NCBI RefSeq assembly: GCF_002926065.1
Contig: NZ_PREZ01000011.1
Coordinates: 1 to 62,500 of the forward strand
Source: Jeotgalibacillus proteolyticus
Lineage (GTDB): Bacteria > Bacillota > Bacilli > Bacillales > Jeotgalibacillaceae
Direction: 5' to 3'
DNA length: 62,500 nt
Shown: piece after piece, positions 37,729 to 45,245 of the stretch
Layout: each line of letters starts with the position of its first letter
Position numbering within the stretch: the stretch's first letter is position 1
The notes under the pieces: generated by a model
Told to the model about the DNA's origin: nothing
The model's database searches: none
The model's input: only the letters and a program-made list of their open reading frames with translations
Program-made: the position numbers and the translations under genes

Positions 37729-39312
37729 ATGGGTCAAACATCAGGCAATATGATGAAAGGAGCGGCCATTTTAACGCTGGCAGCCATTTTCTCTAAAATT
37801 TTAAGCGCATTATATCGCGTTCCCTTTCAAAATATTGTAGGCGATACAGGGTTTTATATTTATCAGCAGGTGTATCCGCTGTATGGCATTCTGCTGGCCC
37901 TTTGTACGTATGCATTTCCCGTTATGATTTCAAAAATGGTCGTTGATAAAAAGGAGCATTCGTCTGAAAAGGAAGTGCTGCGCGTACTTCAACTATCGTT
38001 TCTTTACTTAACCTTTGTCGGCATTGTCATCTTTCTCTTTTTGCGTCTAGGAGCAAATTCGATTGCGGGCTGGATGGGGGATCCCCTGCTGGCACCGTTA
38101 ATTGGTTTAATGGCGTATCCTTTTTTACTGATGCCTATTTTATCGACAAGTAAAGGGTGGTTTCAGGCAAATTATAATATGGTTCCTTCAGCCTTTTCAC
38201 AAACCGGTGAGCAATTAATCCGGGTAATCGTTATCCTGGGCTTGTCCATTTTGCTTATGACTCTTGAATCCTCGCTTTATGATGTGGGGAAAGGAGCGGT
38301 TCTTGGCTCCCTTGCCGGTGCTGTAACCGGTGTTGGCATCCTTCTATTTTTCTTAAAAAAGCAGGACATTAATTGGCGGTCGCTTGGTTCATTCACCATT
38401 AGAAGAGAAGACTGGTCGGTGATCCGTCAGCTGACCATAACCGGAACAGCGATTGGCATGGGCAGTATGTTGCTCGTATTGTACCAGCTGATGGACTCAT
38501 TAAATGTGTACTCGATGCTTGTTGCAGGAGGGATTGAAGAAGGGGCGGCGAAGTCATTAAAAGGTGTATATGACCGGGGACAGCCATTGCTTCAAATGGG
38601 GGTAGTGGTTGCCACTTCACTGTCCCTGGCTATCGTACCGATTATTGCTTCTGCGCATGAAAATAAAAAATTGGAGATCGTCAGGCAGCAGGCCAGGCTA
38701 GCAGTTAAGGTTGGGCTGTTATTTGGCGCTGCAGCTGCAGCAGGGTTAATGAACATAATAGATCCGCTCAATCACATGCTTTTTCAGGATTCTCAGGGTT
38801 CACTTGTTCTTGCTGTCCTTAGTGCCTCAGTCCTTTTTGCTTCTGTCATCCTGACGATAAGCGCAGTTTTGCAGGGTGTGGGAGATTACCATTTAGCGGC
38901 GTGGTCGATTGTTTTCAGTCTGGTGATAAAATATGGCTTAAATGGGCTTTTAATCCCTTCTTATGGCACAATGGGAGCGTCAATCTCTACTGTAGCAGCT
39001 CTCGTATTTGTCACAGCTGCAGTTGTTTGGAGACTCAGAAGGAAAGTCGGTTATTTACTTTCGCGTCTTTTTTATATGAGGCTTGCTCTGGGGCTTCTTG
39101 CTATGACATTGACGGTGCAGACGTTGCTGCATTTGCCGGTTCCCTTCCCAGACAGCCGGCTGACAGCAGTTATTATGTGCTTACTTGGTGTAACAGCTGG
39201 AGCATGGGTCTTTTTTAAAGTAAGCTGGAGAAAAGGACTGTTTACGCAGGATGAGGTAAAACAAATTCCTCTTGGAAGAAAACTCGAACGATTATTTGGC
39301 AGATTGCCATAA
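37729..39312 (+). CDS. yabM: Polysaccharide flippase-like membrane protein YabM (SpoVB/MurJ family)
   Basis: A 527-residue MOP-superfamily transporter with about 14 membrane helices and the SpoVB-type opening GAAILTLAAIFSKILSALYRVPFQNIVGD. Relatives (SpoVB, MurJ, Wzx) move lipid-linked saccharides across the membrane; the cargo of YabM is not established. ATG 37729 is preferred since AAAGGCGAG lies 10 bases upstream and the promoter -10 sits at 37676. ATG 37690 lacks a ribosome-binding site but cannot be excluded. Confidence 0.88.
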   Translation: MGQTSGNMMKGAAILTLAAIFSKILSALYRVPFQNIVGDTGFYIYQQVYPLYGILLALCTYAFPVMISKMVVDKKEHSSEKEVLRVLQLSFLYLTFVGIVIFLFLRLGANSIAGWMGDPLLAPLIGLMAYPFLLMPILSTSKGWFQANYNMVPSAFSQTGEQLIRVIVILGLSILLMTLESSLYDVGKGAVLGSLAGAVTGVGILLFFLKKQDINWRSLGSFTIRREDWSVIRQLTITGTAIGMGSMLLVLYQLMDSLNVYSMLVAGGIEEGAAKSLKGVYDRGQPLLQMGVVVATSLSLAIVPIIASAHENKKLEIVRQQARLAVKVGLLFGAAAAAGLMNIIDPLNHMLFQDSQGSLVLAVLSASVLFASVILTISAVLQGVGDYHLAAWSIVFSLVIKYGLNGLLIPSYGTMGASISTVAALVFVTAAVVWRLRRKVGYLLSRLFYMRLALGLLAMTLTVQTLLHLPVPFPDSRLTAVIMCLLGVTAGAWVFFKVSWRKGLFTQDEVKQIPLGRKLERLFGRLP

Positions 39313-39348
39313 CTATATAGAAAAGTAAACCATAAAGGAGGCAGTTTT

Positions 39349-40812
39349 GTGGCTAAACACATTGACATTATTGGCCTTGGGGCAGGGGATCTGGATCAGC
39401 TGCCGCTTGGTATTTATAAAAAACTTACACAAGCACCATCCATTATAGCGCGAACACTGTCACACCCGGTGATCGAAGCATTAAAAAAAGAGGGCCTAGC
39501 CTTTTCTTCCTTCGATTATGTGTATGAAGCACATGACCGCTTTGAAGATGTCTATGAGGAAATAGCCGGTACGCTTATTAAGCAGGCAGAGGAAGGACCG
39601 GTGATGTATGCTGTCCCAGGTCATCCCCTGGTGGCGGAGCAGACCGTTCAGATCCTTTTAGAATATCAGCGTAAGGGAATCGTTACTGTAACGGTTCACG
39701 GCGGCCAAAGCTTTCTGGATGATTTATTTACTGCTGTAGAAATAGATCCTATTGAAGGCTTTCAGCTGCTGGACGGAACAGCACTTGAAAGAGATGGCCT
39801 GCAGGTTACCCAGCATATCATTATTGGACAGGTGTATGATGCCTTTATCGCATCAGAGGTTAAGCTTACCCTGATGGAAAAGTATCCTGATGAACATCCT
39901 GTTACCATTGTTACAGCTGCAGGAAGCAGTGGGCAGCAAATGACTACGGTGCCGCTTTATGAACTGGATCATGGAATGGCCCTTAGTAACCTGACAAGCG
40001 TCTACGTTCCACCGTTAAAGGAGGATCAGCTAAACGGGGAGTTCTTTAAGCTGCGTCAAATTATAGCGGCACTGAGAAGTCCGACTGGCTGTCCGTGGGA
40101 CCGGGAACAGACGCATGAGTCCTTAAAAAAGCATTTAATCGAGGAAGCCTACGAGCTGCTTGAGGCAATTGACCAAAAGGATTACGATCATATAACCGAA
40201 GAGCTAGGCGATGTGCTGCTGCAGGTCATGCTGCATGCCCAGATTGGCGAGGACGATGGCTATTTCACGATTCAGGACGTCATTTCAACTCTTTCTGAAA
40301 AAATGATCCGGAGACACCCTCATGTGTTTGGCGATGTAAAAGCTGAAACGACTGAGGATGTAATGAAAAACTGGAAAGCCATTAAACAGAAAGAAAAAGG
40401 GGATACAAAGGAGTATACGTCCTTTTTAAAAGACACTGGTGCAGGAAAGCCCGCTCTTATTCAGGCAGCTGAGATTCAAAAAGCAGCAGCAAAAGCAGGA
40501 TTTGACTGGGAGGACCACTCCGGTGCGTGGGATAAATTTGAAGAAGAGTGGCAGGAGTTTCAGGAGGAAGTAGCTAACGGCAATAAAGAAGCAAGCCTGA
40601 AGGAATTCGGAGACGTGTTATTTGCTCTCGTGAACGTTTCACGCTTTCATGATATTCATGCAGAAGAAGCACTCATTATGACCAATCAAAAGTTTAAAGC
40701 CCGGTTTATGCATGTGGAAAAATGCGTGCAGGCATCTGGAAAGCCATTTAACGCCCATACATTGCAGGAGCTGGATCAGTTTTGGGATGAAGCTAAACGA
40801 AAAGGACTATAG
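39349..40812 (+). CDS. yabN: YabN: tetrapyrrole methylase fused to MazG pyrophosphohydrolase
   Basis: A 487-residue two-part protein. Residues 1-225 form a SAM-dependent tetrapyrrole-methylase fold (DIIGLGAGDLDQLPLGIYK, YAVPGHPLVAEQTV). The rest is a MazG nucleoside triphosphate pyrophosphohydrolase with two EExxE-type helical repeats (LIEEAYELLEAIDQKD and WQEFQEEVANGN). MazG hydrolyses dNTP/NTPs; the methylase substrate is unknown. GTG start with AAAGGAGG 7-14 bases upstream. Operon with rqcP 17 bases downstream. Confidence 0.95.
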   Translation: MAKHIDIIGLGAGDLDQLPLGIYKKLTQAPSIIARTLSHPVIEALKKEGLAFSSFDYVYEAHDRFEDVYEEIAGTLIKQAEEGPVMYAVPGHPLVAEQTVQILLEYQRKGIVTVTVHGGQSFLDDLFTAVEIDPIEGFQLLDGTALERDGLQVTQHIIIGQVYDAFIASEVKLTLMEKYPDEHPVTIVTAAGSSGQQMTTVPLYELDHGMALSNLTSVYVPPLKEDQLNGEFFKLRQIIAALRSPTGCPWDREQTHESLKKHLIEEAYELLEAIDQKDYDHITEELGDVLLQVMLHAQIGEDDGYFTIQDVISTLSEKMIRRHPHVFGDVKAETTEDVMKNWKAIKQKEKGDTKEYTSFLKDTGAGKPALIQAAEIQKAAAKAGFDWEDHSGAWDKFEEEWQEFQEEVANGNKEASLKEFGDVLFALVNVSRFHDIHAEEALIMTNQKFKARFMHVEKCVQASGKPFNAHTLQELDQFWDEAKRKGL

Positions 40813-40829
40813 AAGGCGGGGGAAAGAAC

Positions 40830-41096
40830 ATGAGATTAGATAAATTTTTAAAGGTTTCTCGTTTAATTAAAAGAAGAACACTGGCAAAAGAAGTAGCAGA
40901 TAAAGGACGCATACTTGTCAACGGCCAGCAGGCAAAAGCAAGTTCCACCGTTAAGCCCGGAGACGAGCTTGTCATTCGCTTTGGACAGCGTGTGGTAACG
41001 GCAACTGTAGACCGGCTGCAGGAAACTACGCGAAAAGAAGAAGCTGCGACGATGTACACGATTACAAAGGAAGAGCGATTAGGATCGGAAGAATAA
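40830..41096 (+). CDS. rqcP: Ribosome-associated quality control protein RqcP (S4 domain)
   Basis: An 88-residue S4 RNA-binding protein (MRLDKFLKVSRLIKRRTLAKEVADKGRI...). RqcP (formerly YabO) works with RqcH to add poly-Ala tails to nascent chains on stalled 50S subunits, binding near the P-site tRNA and H69. The S4 fold covers residues 1-65; a charged tail follows. GGCGGGGGA precedes the ATG. Just upstream of the sigma-E unit yabPQ. Confidence 0.95.
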   Translation: MRLDKFLKVSRLIKRRTLAKEVADKGRILVNGQQAKASSTVKPGDELVIRFGQRVVTATVDRLQETTRKEEAATMYTITKEERLGSEE

Positions 41097-41118
41097 TAGG
41101 AGGCATCATGAATAAGCG

Positions 41119-41147
41119 TCATACATCCCCTTTCTGCTGCATACAAT
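41119..41147 (+). promoter_or_regulatory. Sigma-E promoter of yabPQ
   Basis: TCATACA (41119-41125), 14-base spacer, CATACAAT (41140-41147). The -10 is a perfect sigma-E match; the -35 fits five of seven. Confidence 0.78.
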
Positions 41148-41189
41148 GTGCTAAGTAACAGTTTGAATTTTCAAAGCGGGGTGGATGAA

Positions 41190-41483
41190 GTGCCTTACTC
41201 AATGGAGCCTCAGGCAAATAAACCGGAGCACGAAATTATTATGAGTAAAAGACAAACGTTATCCATAACAGGGGTTCGGCAGGTAGAAAGCTTTGACAAT
41301 GAAGAATTTTTATTGGAAACGGTTCAGGGCTTTTTGTCTATTAAGGGAAAGAATCTGCAGATGGTCAATTTAGATGTGGATAAAGGCGAGGTTTCCCTTA
41401 AAGGCAAAATTGATGATTTGCTTTATATTGATGAACCGGGCCCGCAGGAAGCGAAAGGGCTGTTCAGTAAGCTGTTTCGATGA
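41190..41483 (+). CDS. yabP: Spore protein YabP
   Basis: A 97-residue mother-cell sporulation protein with the YabP core VRQVESFDNEEFLLETVQGFLSIKGKNLQMVNLDVDKG. B. subtilis yabP is sigma-E dependent and needed for spore formation at the coat/cortex stage; its biochemical role is unknown. GTG 41190 is chosen because GGGGTGG lies 7 bases upstream; earlier in-frame starts overlap the promoter. The stop overlaps the ATG of yabQ. Confidence 0.92.
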   Translation: MPYSMEPQANKPEHEIIMSKRQTLSITGVRQVESFDNEEFLLETVQGFLSIKGKNLQMVNLDVDKGEVSLKGKIDDLLYIDEPGPQEAKGLFSKLFR

Positions 41484-42028
41484 TTCTTGATCTGCAGCTC
41501 CAGGTAATGTCAACGATGCTTGCCGCCGGATTGGTTATCGGGCTGAACCTGACCCTTTATGACCGGTATATTACCCGGTCAGGCTCTACCGGCTGGCGCT
41601 GGGTTACAGATGGCGTTTTTTGGGTCGTACAAGCCCTGCTCGTATTTATTTTATTATTTAATGTGAATGGCGGGGAGTGGAGACTTTATGTGCTTCTCTC
41701 CATCCTGTGCGGATTTGCTGGCTATGAGGCCTTAGTGAAAAAAAGCTTTATTTACCTTCTTGGGATTGTGGACCGGGTGGTTAAGTGGGTCGTTAAAGTC
41801 ATTACTTCCATTTTTACCATCTTCGTTTTTACGCCAATTTTGTGGATTTGGAAACTGATTCTGCTGATTGCCATTGGGGGATTTACCGTTTTTTGTCGTA
41901 TTTTGCAGGTTGTGGGACGAATTGTGGCCTTTCCATTCCGGCCATTTATCCAGTTTTCTCGTAAAAAGGGAATTTTTTTTGCAAAAAAGATAAAAAAGTG
42001 GCTTAATCTGTTATATAATAGGGAATAA
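41480..42028 (+). CDS. yabQ: Spore cortex biosynthesis membrane protein YabQ
   Basis: A 182-residue membrane protein with about four hydrophobic helices (5-30, 45-62, 65-80, 105-140 region) and a basic C-terminus. YabQ localises to the outer forespore membrane and is required for cortex formation in B. subtilis. It is coupled to yabP by an ATGA overlap and shares its sigma-E promoter. Confidence 0.92.
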   Translation: MILDLQLQVMSTMLAAGLVIGLNLTLYDRYITRSGSTGWRWVTDGVFWVVQALLVFILLFNVNGGEWRLYVLLSILCGFAGYEALVKKSFIYLLGIVDRVVKWVVKVITSIFTIFVFTPILWIWKLILLIAIGGFTVFCRILQVVGRIVAFPFRPFIQFSRKKGIFFAKKIKKWLNLLYNRE

Positions 42029-42088
42029 GCATAAGGATTCCGTGGCTAAGTCTCACGAGTTGGATAAGAAGGAGGAAGGCAACCACAT

Positions 42089-42484
42089 ATGGGAACTAAA
42101 CGCAAAAATGTAACCTCCCTGGAAAATCAGTACATTGTGGATCAGAAAAATTCAGAGCATCGAAAAGAACTTCATAAAAAGAGACTTATTCGAAGGCTAT
42201 CACTCTTTATCGTTTTTGCGGTGGTTGTTAGCGGCCTGCTTATTTCTTCCATGGTGACCCGAGCGAATGTACTGGAGGAAAAACAGGCGCAAAAAGTCCA
42301 GCTGGATGAACAATTAGTTCAGCTGAAAAAGGACGAAAAGAAACTTAATAACGAGATCGAAAAGCTGAATGACGATGAGTACATAGCCAAATTAGCCAGA
42401 AGAGACTATTTCTTATCAGATGAAGGTGAAATTATTTTTAATATTCCCGAGGATGGTCAAACCGCTTCAGATCAGGAAAACTGA
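42089..42484 (+). CDS. divIC: Cell division protein DivIC
   Basis: A 131-residue bitopic division protein (FtsB relative): a basic cytoplasmic N-terminus, one membrane helix (about 36-56), then an extracellular coiled coil (58-95) and a short C-terminal part ending in acidic residues. It forms a complex with FtsL and DivIB at the septum. AGGAGGAAGG 9-18 bases before ATG. TATAAT at 42014-42019 in the 60-base leader may be its promoter. Confidence 0.95.
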   Translation: MGTKRKNVTSLENQYIVDQKNSEHRKELHKKRLIRRLSLFIVFAVVVSGLLISSMVTRANVLEEKQAQKVQLDEQLVQLKKDEKKLNNEIEKLNDDEYIAKLARRDYFLSDEGEIIFNIPEDGQTASDQEN

Positions 42485-42523
42485 TCAATTGTGGAATACA
42501 TCTGAATAGAATATTTTACAAAT

Positions 42524-42553
42524 AGAGTGTCGGTATGTTGACACTCTTTTTTT
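42524..42553 (+). terminator. Terminator after divIC
   Basis: GAGTGTC / GACACTC seven-bp stem with an 8-base loop and seven T. Confidence 0.88.
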
Positions 42554-42615
42554 ATGTTAGCTATAATAATAAGTAAGGTCTATTTTTTATTTTTCTAAGG
42601 AGGATCATTTTTTTT

Positions 42616-43062
42616 ATGTCAATCGAAGTAGGCAGCAAGGTACAAGGTAAAGTGACAGGCATCACTCATTTCGGGGCATTCGTTGAATTGCCAGGAGGTT
42701 CAACAGGACTTGTGCATATCAGTGAAGTTGCGGATAACTATGTCAAGGACATCAATGAGCATCTTAAAGTAGGAGACGAGGTTGAAGTAAAGATCTTGAA
42801 TGTGGAGAAGGACGGCAAAATTGGTCTGTCCATTCGCAAAGCAAAAGATCAGCCGCCTCAGCAAGCTCAGCAGCGTCCAAGACCCAACCGCAGTAATGAT
42901 CAGCGCGGAGGCCGAAGCAGCAATAGCGGCGGGGGTGCTGTAGGAAGAGAAACATTTGAACAAAAAATGGCTCGTTTCCTGAAAGATAGTGAGGATCGCC
43001 TGACATCACTTAAGCGCCACACAGAGTCAAAACGAGGCGGCAGAGGTGCTAAAAAAGGATAA
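42616..43062 (+). CDS. yabR: S1-domain RNA-binding protein YabR
   Basis: A 148-residue protein with one S1 RNA-binding domain (1-76, GSKVQGKVTGITHFGAFVELPGGSTGLVHISEVAD), a Gln/Pro/Arg/Gly/Ser-rich flexible linker (78-112) and a basic C-terminal tail. It is the general-stress-protein-13 type, probably ribosome-associated; its role is unproven. AAGGAGGAT lies 8-16 bases upstream of the ATG. A strong terminator follows. Confidence 0.92.
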   Translation: MSIEVGSKVQGKVTGITHFGAFVELPGGSTGLVHISEVADNYVKDINEHLKVGDEVEVKILNVEKDGKIGLSIRKAKDQPPQQAQQRPRPNRSNDQRGGRSSNSGGGAVGRETFEQKMARFLKDSEDRLTSLKRHTESKRGGRGAKKG

Positions 43063-43129
43063 TAAGCTGTCAATTTCGTATTTTTAGATGGCATCAATAA
43101 TCTTGATCTATCGATACAGTGCAATAGTG

Positions 43130-43160
43130 AAAAGAGCCGGCTATAGACGCCGGCTCTTTT
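43130..43160. terminator. Terminator after yabR
   Basis: AAAAGAGCCGGC / GCCGGCTCTTTT, 12-bp perfect stem, 7-base loop; symmetric A/T tails suit both directions. Confidence 0.9.
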
Positions 43161-43500
43161 CTGTTTACCTTTTTTTCGTTTAAATGAATGCTCAATTGCT
43201 GCAACGCAGCTAACCAATTTCCGCTGAAGACTCTTTCTGCAAACCCACATACAAAAGACCATCCCCTCAAAAGCTGCTCAATGACCCTCTTTCTTTTTTA
43301 ACAATTTCTAACATCTATCTCTGCTCACCTGTTTTAAAAAAGGCACAACACTGCCAACTCTTTCGGAAGAGGAAATCGAAACATCTAGTATCAGCACCCT
43401 TCGCACTCTTTTTGTAGTTGGTTAGGTGGTAAAAGAGGACTTTTCTCCTCATTCGTAGAAGCTAATAGATAAAGAATTTTTCCGGAGGGATGACAACGAA
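43161..43500. other. Intergenic stretch before the DinB-like gene
   Basis: About 340 bases with no supported gene, RNA or repeat. Minus-strand open frames here lack ribosome-binding sites and recognisable domains. GGAGGG at 43485-43490 belongs to the next gene. Confidence 0.45.
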
Positions 43501-43959
43501 ATGAATAAGGAACAATGGATTCAGCACAGCGTAGATTACCGCTTTTGGCTTGAAGAATTAAAAACAATGGAGGACGGGCAATTTTTTTCACCTATTAAAG
43601 AGGGTAAGTGGTCGGTTGCAGCGGTGATTTCCCATCTCGAGGCATGGGATCTCTTCACGCTTAAAGAAAGGCTTCCATATATGAAGGAAGGCGCACAGCT
43701 TAAACCGTCTCCTGATTTTCATTCATTTAATAAAGAAGCTGAAGAAAGAGCGCATAATGGACAAACAAAAGAACAAGTAATAGATGGTGCGATACAGGCA
43801 AGAACAGAGCTTACAGACCTGGTGCGAAATGTAAATGACCGGGAATACCATGCCAGTTGTTCAATCAGGAACACAACCATCACCATGCAGGAATATTTGA
43901 CCGATTTTATGCAGCACGATGATCATCACCGAAACCAAATCAGGGAGTTATCCGTATAA
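43501..43959 (+). CDS. DinB/YfiT-superfamily protein
   Basis: A 152-residue four-helix protein of the DinB-like metalloenzyme superfamily. The His triad that binds a metal is visible: His45 in VISHLEAWD and two in the C-terminal QHDDHHRNQI. The superfamily includes bacillithiol S-transferases and other thiol-dependent enzymes, so a bacillithiol-linked detoxification role is possible but unproven. GGAGGG precedes the ATG by 10 bases. This gene and the two after it are extra relative to the yabR-tRNA-spoIIE order. Confidence 0.8.
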   Translation: MNKEQWIQHSVDYRFWLEELKTMEDGQFFSPIKEGKWSVAAVISHLEAWDLFTLKERLPYMKEGAQLKPSPDFHSFNKEAEERAHNGQTKEQVIDGAIQARTELTDLVRNVNDREYHASCSIRNTTITMQEYLTDFMQHDDHHRNQIRELSV

Positions 43960-44011
43960 AAGGAAAACCATTCTCTGGCTAAAGCAGGGAAGCCCGGAAG
44001 GAGGGTGTTAG

Positions 44012-44221
44012 ATGACATTCTTTGTGATCATAGGGGCCATTGCCATCACGAGCATCATTACAGACCATTTGCAAAAACAGGCGAAAAATAAACGCAAAGC
44101 AATTAAAGAAGAGCTTGAACTGGAAAAGTTAAAGCACGAAAACTTCCTGCTTGAAACAGATAAGCTGAGGCTGGAATTGGAGCAGCGCCATCAGATCTCT
44201 GAGCAAAAGAAGCTGAATTAA
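44012..44221 (+). CDS. Small membrane/coiled-coil protein A
   Basis: A 69-residue protein, not recognised by name. Residues 1-18 are a hydrophobic membrane anchor (TFFVIIGAIAITSIITD); residues 28-60 form a charged, leucine-heptad coiled coil (EELELEKLKHENFLLETDKL). AAGGAGGGTG 5-14 bases upstream gives a strong start. The overall plan (one helix plus coiled coil) is like PspB, but no family is assigned. It is paralogous to the next gene: about 70 percent of positions in the coiled-coil block match. Probably co-transcribed after the DinB-like gene. Confidence 0.8.
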   Translation: MTFFVIIGAIAITSIITDHLQKQAKNKRKAIKEELELEKLKHENFLLETDKLRLELEQRHQISEQKKLN

Positions 44222-44250
44222 AGAGAAGATAAAGAATTGGAGGAAGAATA

Positions 44251-44493
44251 ATGAATGCCGAAGATATTACGGGTCTTGTGGCGGTTGTGCTTGGCTTGTC
44301 CATACCGATCACAGCGATTATTACGATGCACTTTCAACGGCTGACACAAATGAAGAAATCCATCGTTCAAGATGAGCTTGAGCTGGAAAAGCTGCGCCAT
44401 GAGAATTTTTTGCTGGAAACTGAAAAGCTGAAGGTCGAATTAGCCCATCGTCAATTACCTCTACTTGAACAAAAGGATAAAATTTCATACTAA
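44251..44493 (+). CDS. Small membrane/coiled-coil protein B
   Basis: An 80-residue paralogue of the protein before it. Its N-terminal membrane segment (about 7-26, GLVAVVLGLSIPITAIITM) is different in sequence, but the coiled-coil block (DELELEKLRHENFLLETEKL) is nearly the same. GGAGGA 8 bases upstream. The gap of 29 bases suggests one transcript. The shared zipper makes a hetero-oligomer at the membrane likely. No function is known to me. A terminator shared with the convergent tRNAs follows. Confidence 0.8.
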   Translation: MNAEDITGLVAVVLGLSIPITAIITMHFQRLTQMKKSIVQDELELEKLRHENFLLETEKLKVELAHRQLPLLEQKDKISY

Positions 44494-44527
44494 AAAACAC
44501 ATCAGCATCTACGCTGATGTGTTTTTT
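44494..44527. terminator. Bidirectional terminator between protein B and tRNA genes
   Basis: AAAACACATCAGC / GCTGATGTGTTTT, a 13-bp stem with a 6-base loop, A run on the left and T run on the right. Confidence 0.9.
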
Positions 44528-44539
44528 CTTCTTATATGA

Positions 44540-44611
44540 TGACCCGTACGGGATTCGAACCCGTGTTACCGCCGTGAAAGGGCGGTGTCTTAACCGCTTG
44601 ACCAACGGGCC
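44540..44611 (-). tRNA. tRNA-Glu (anticodon TTC)
   Basis: On the minus strand a 72-base cloverleaf: acceptor GGCCCGT with ACGGGTC, anticodon stem CCGCC/GGCGG enclosing CTTTCAC (anticodon TTC), T arm with GGTTCGAATC, discriminator A. CCA is not encoded. Second in a two-tRNA unit. Confidence 0.95.
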
Positions 44612-44615
44612 TATA

Positions 44616-44692
44616 TGGTGGCGGCAGAGGGGATCGAACCCCCGACCTCACGGGTATGAACCGTACGCTCTAGCCAGCTGAGCTACGCCGCC
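44616..44692 (-). tRNA. tRNA-Met (elongator, anticodon CAT)
   Basis: Minus strand: acceptor GGCGGC/GCCGCC with a paired first base (so not the initiator), anticodon loop TTCATAC, T loop TTCGATC, discriminator A and an encoded CCA. A Met-Glu tRNA pair next to spoIIE is also found in B. subtilis. Confidence 0.93.
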
Positions 44693-44747
44693 AAATCTTA
44701 TCTGAGCCTTCGCTTTTGCTCGTAAAGCAAATTGAAGCACAAGTTAT

Positions 44748-44776
44748 ATAATACATAGCGCTGTAAAAAGTGTCAA
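44748..44776 (-). promoter_or_regulatory. Strong promoter of the tRNA-Met/tRNA-Glu unit
   Basis: On the minus strand TTGACA (44776-44771), 17-base spacer, TATTAT (44753-44748), about 55 bases upstream of tRNA-Met. Confidence 0.85.
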
Positions 44777-45146
44777 TCTTTTTTTGAAAAGATTTTACAA
44801 GTCCACCTGGACCATTTATTGCCTGTGCCTGCTCTGTTTATTCTTGAAAACTTTCTATATAGTAGTCACAAGTCATCGTTCCCCTCAACTATTGGGTTGC
44901 GCAGGTTCTTTTCCCTTTGTTCCTCATCACTTATCCAGCATTGGTCAAACAGGTTCACAGGCAGATTTAATGCCGCCTAATTGACGATAACGTTCAGTAT
45001 ACTCGTTTCATTTCAAGCATAATCCGGTTCAAACATTTTTCTTTCCCTTACTTTCCGAGAAAAAGAACGACCCTTCGACCTGCTTTTAAAAAAGATAAAG
45101 GCGAATGGATGAAATCATTACCGAAAACATAGGTTTTTCAAAAAAA

Positions 45147-45213
45147 CGTCGAACGATTCAAGTAAATCGGCTCTGTATTTTGACAAACTCTTTGGGTATT
45201 TCTCTTCTATAAT
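45147..45213 (+). promoter_or_regulatory. Spo0A-type sigma-A promoter of spoIIE
   Basis: TTGACA (45180-45185) and TATAAT (45208-45213) separated by 22 bases, far from the usual 17. Such long spacing marks Spo0A~P-activated promoters (spoIIG, spoIIE). CGTCGAA at 45147-45153 and TGACAAA at 45181-45187 are Spo0A-like boxes with one mismatch each; the second overlaps the -35, as in those promoters. Confidence 0.8.
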
Positions 45214-45245
45214 CAATCGCAACGAAACGTTAGGGAGTGGAGTAA

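Noticed and set aside
42764-43262. Minus-strand open frames over the end of yabR
   Set aside because: They come from the low-complexity Arg/Gly/Ser linker of YabR read backwards and span its terminator.
44784-44984. Plus-strand open frame of 66 codons upstream of spoIIE
   Set aside because: TTG start without ribosome-binding site, overlapping the tRNA promoter region; no similarity recognised.
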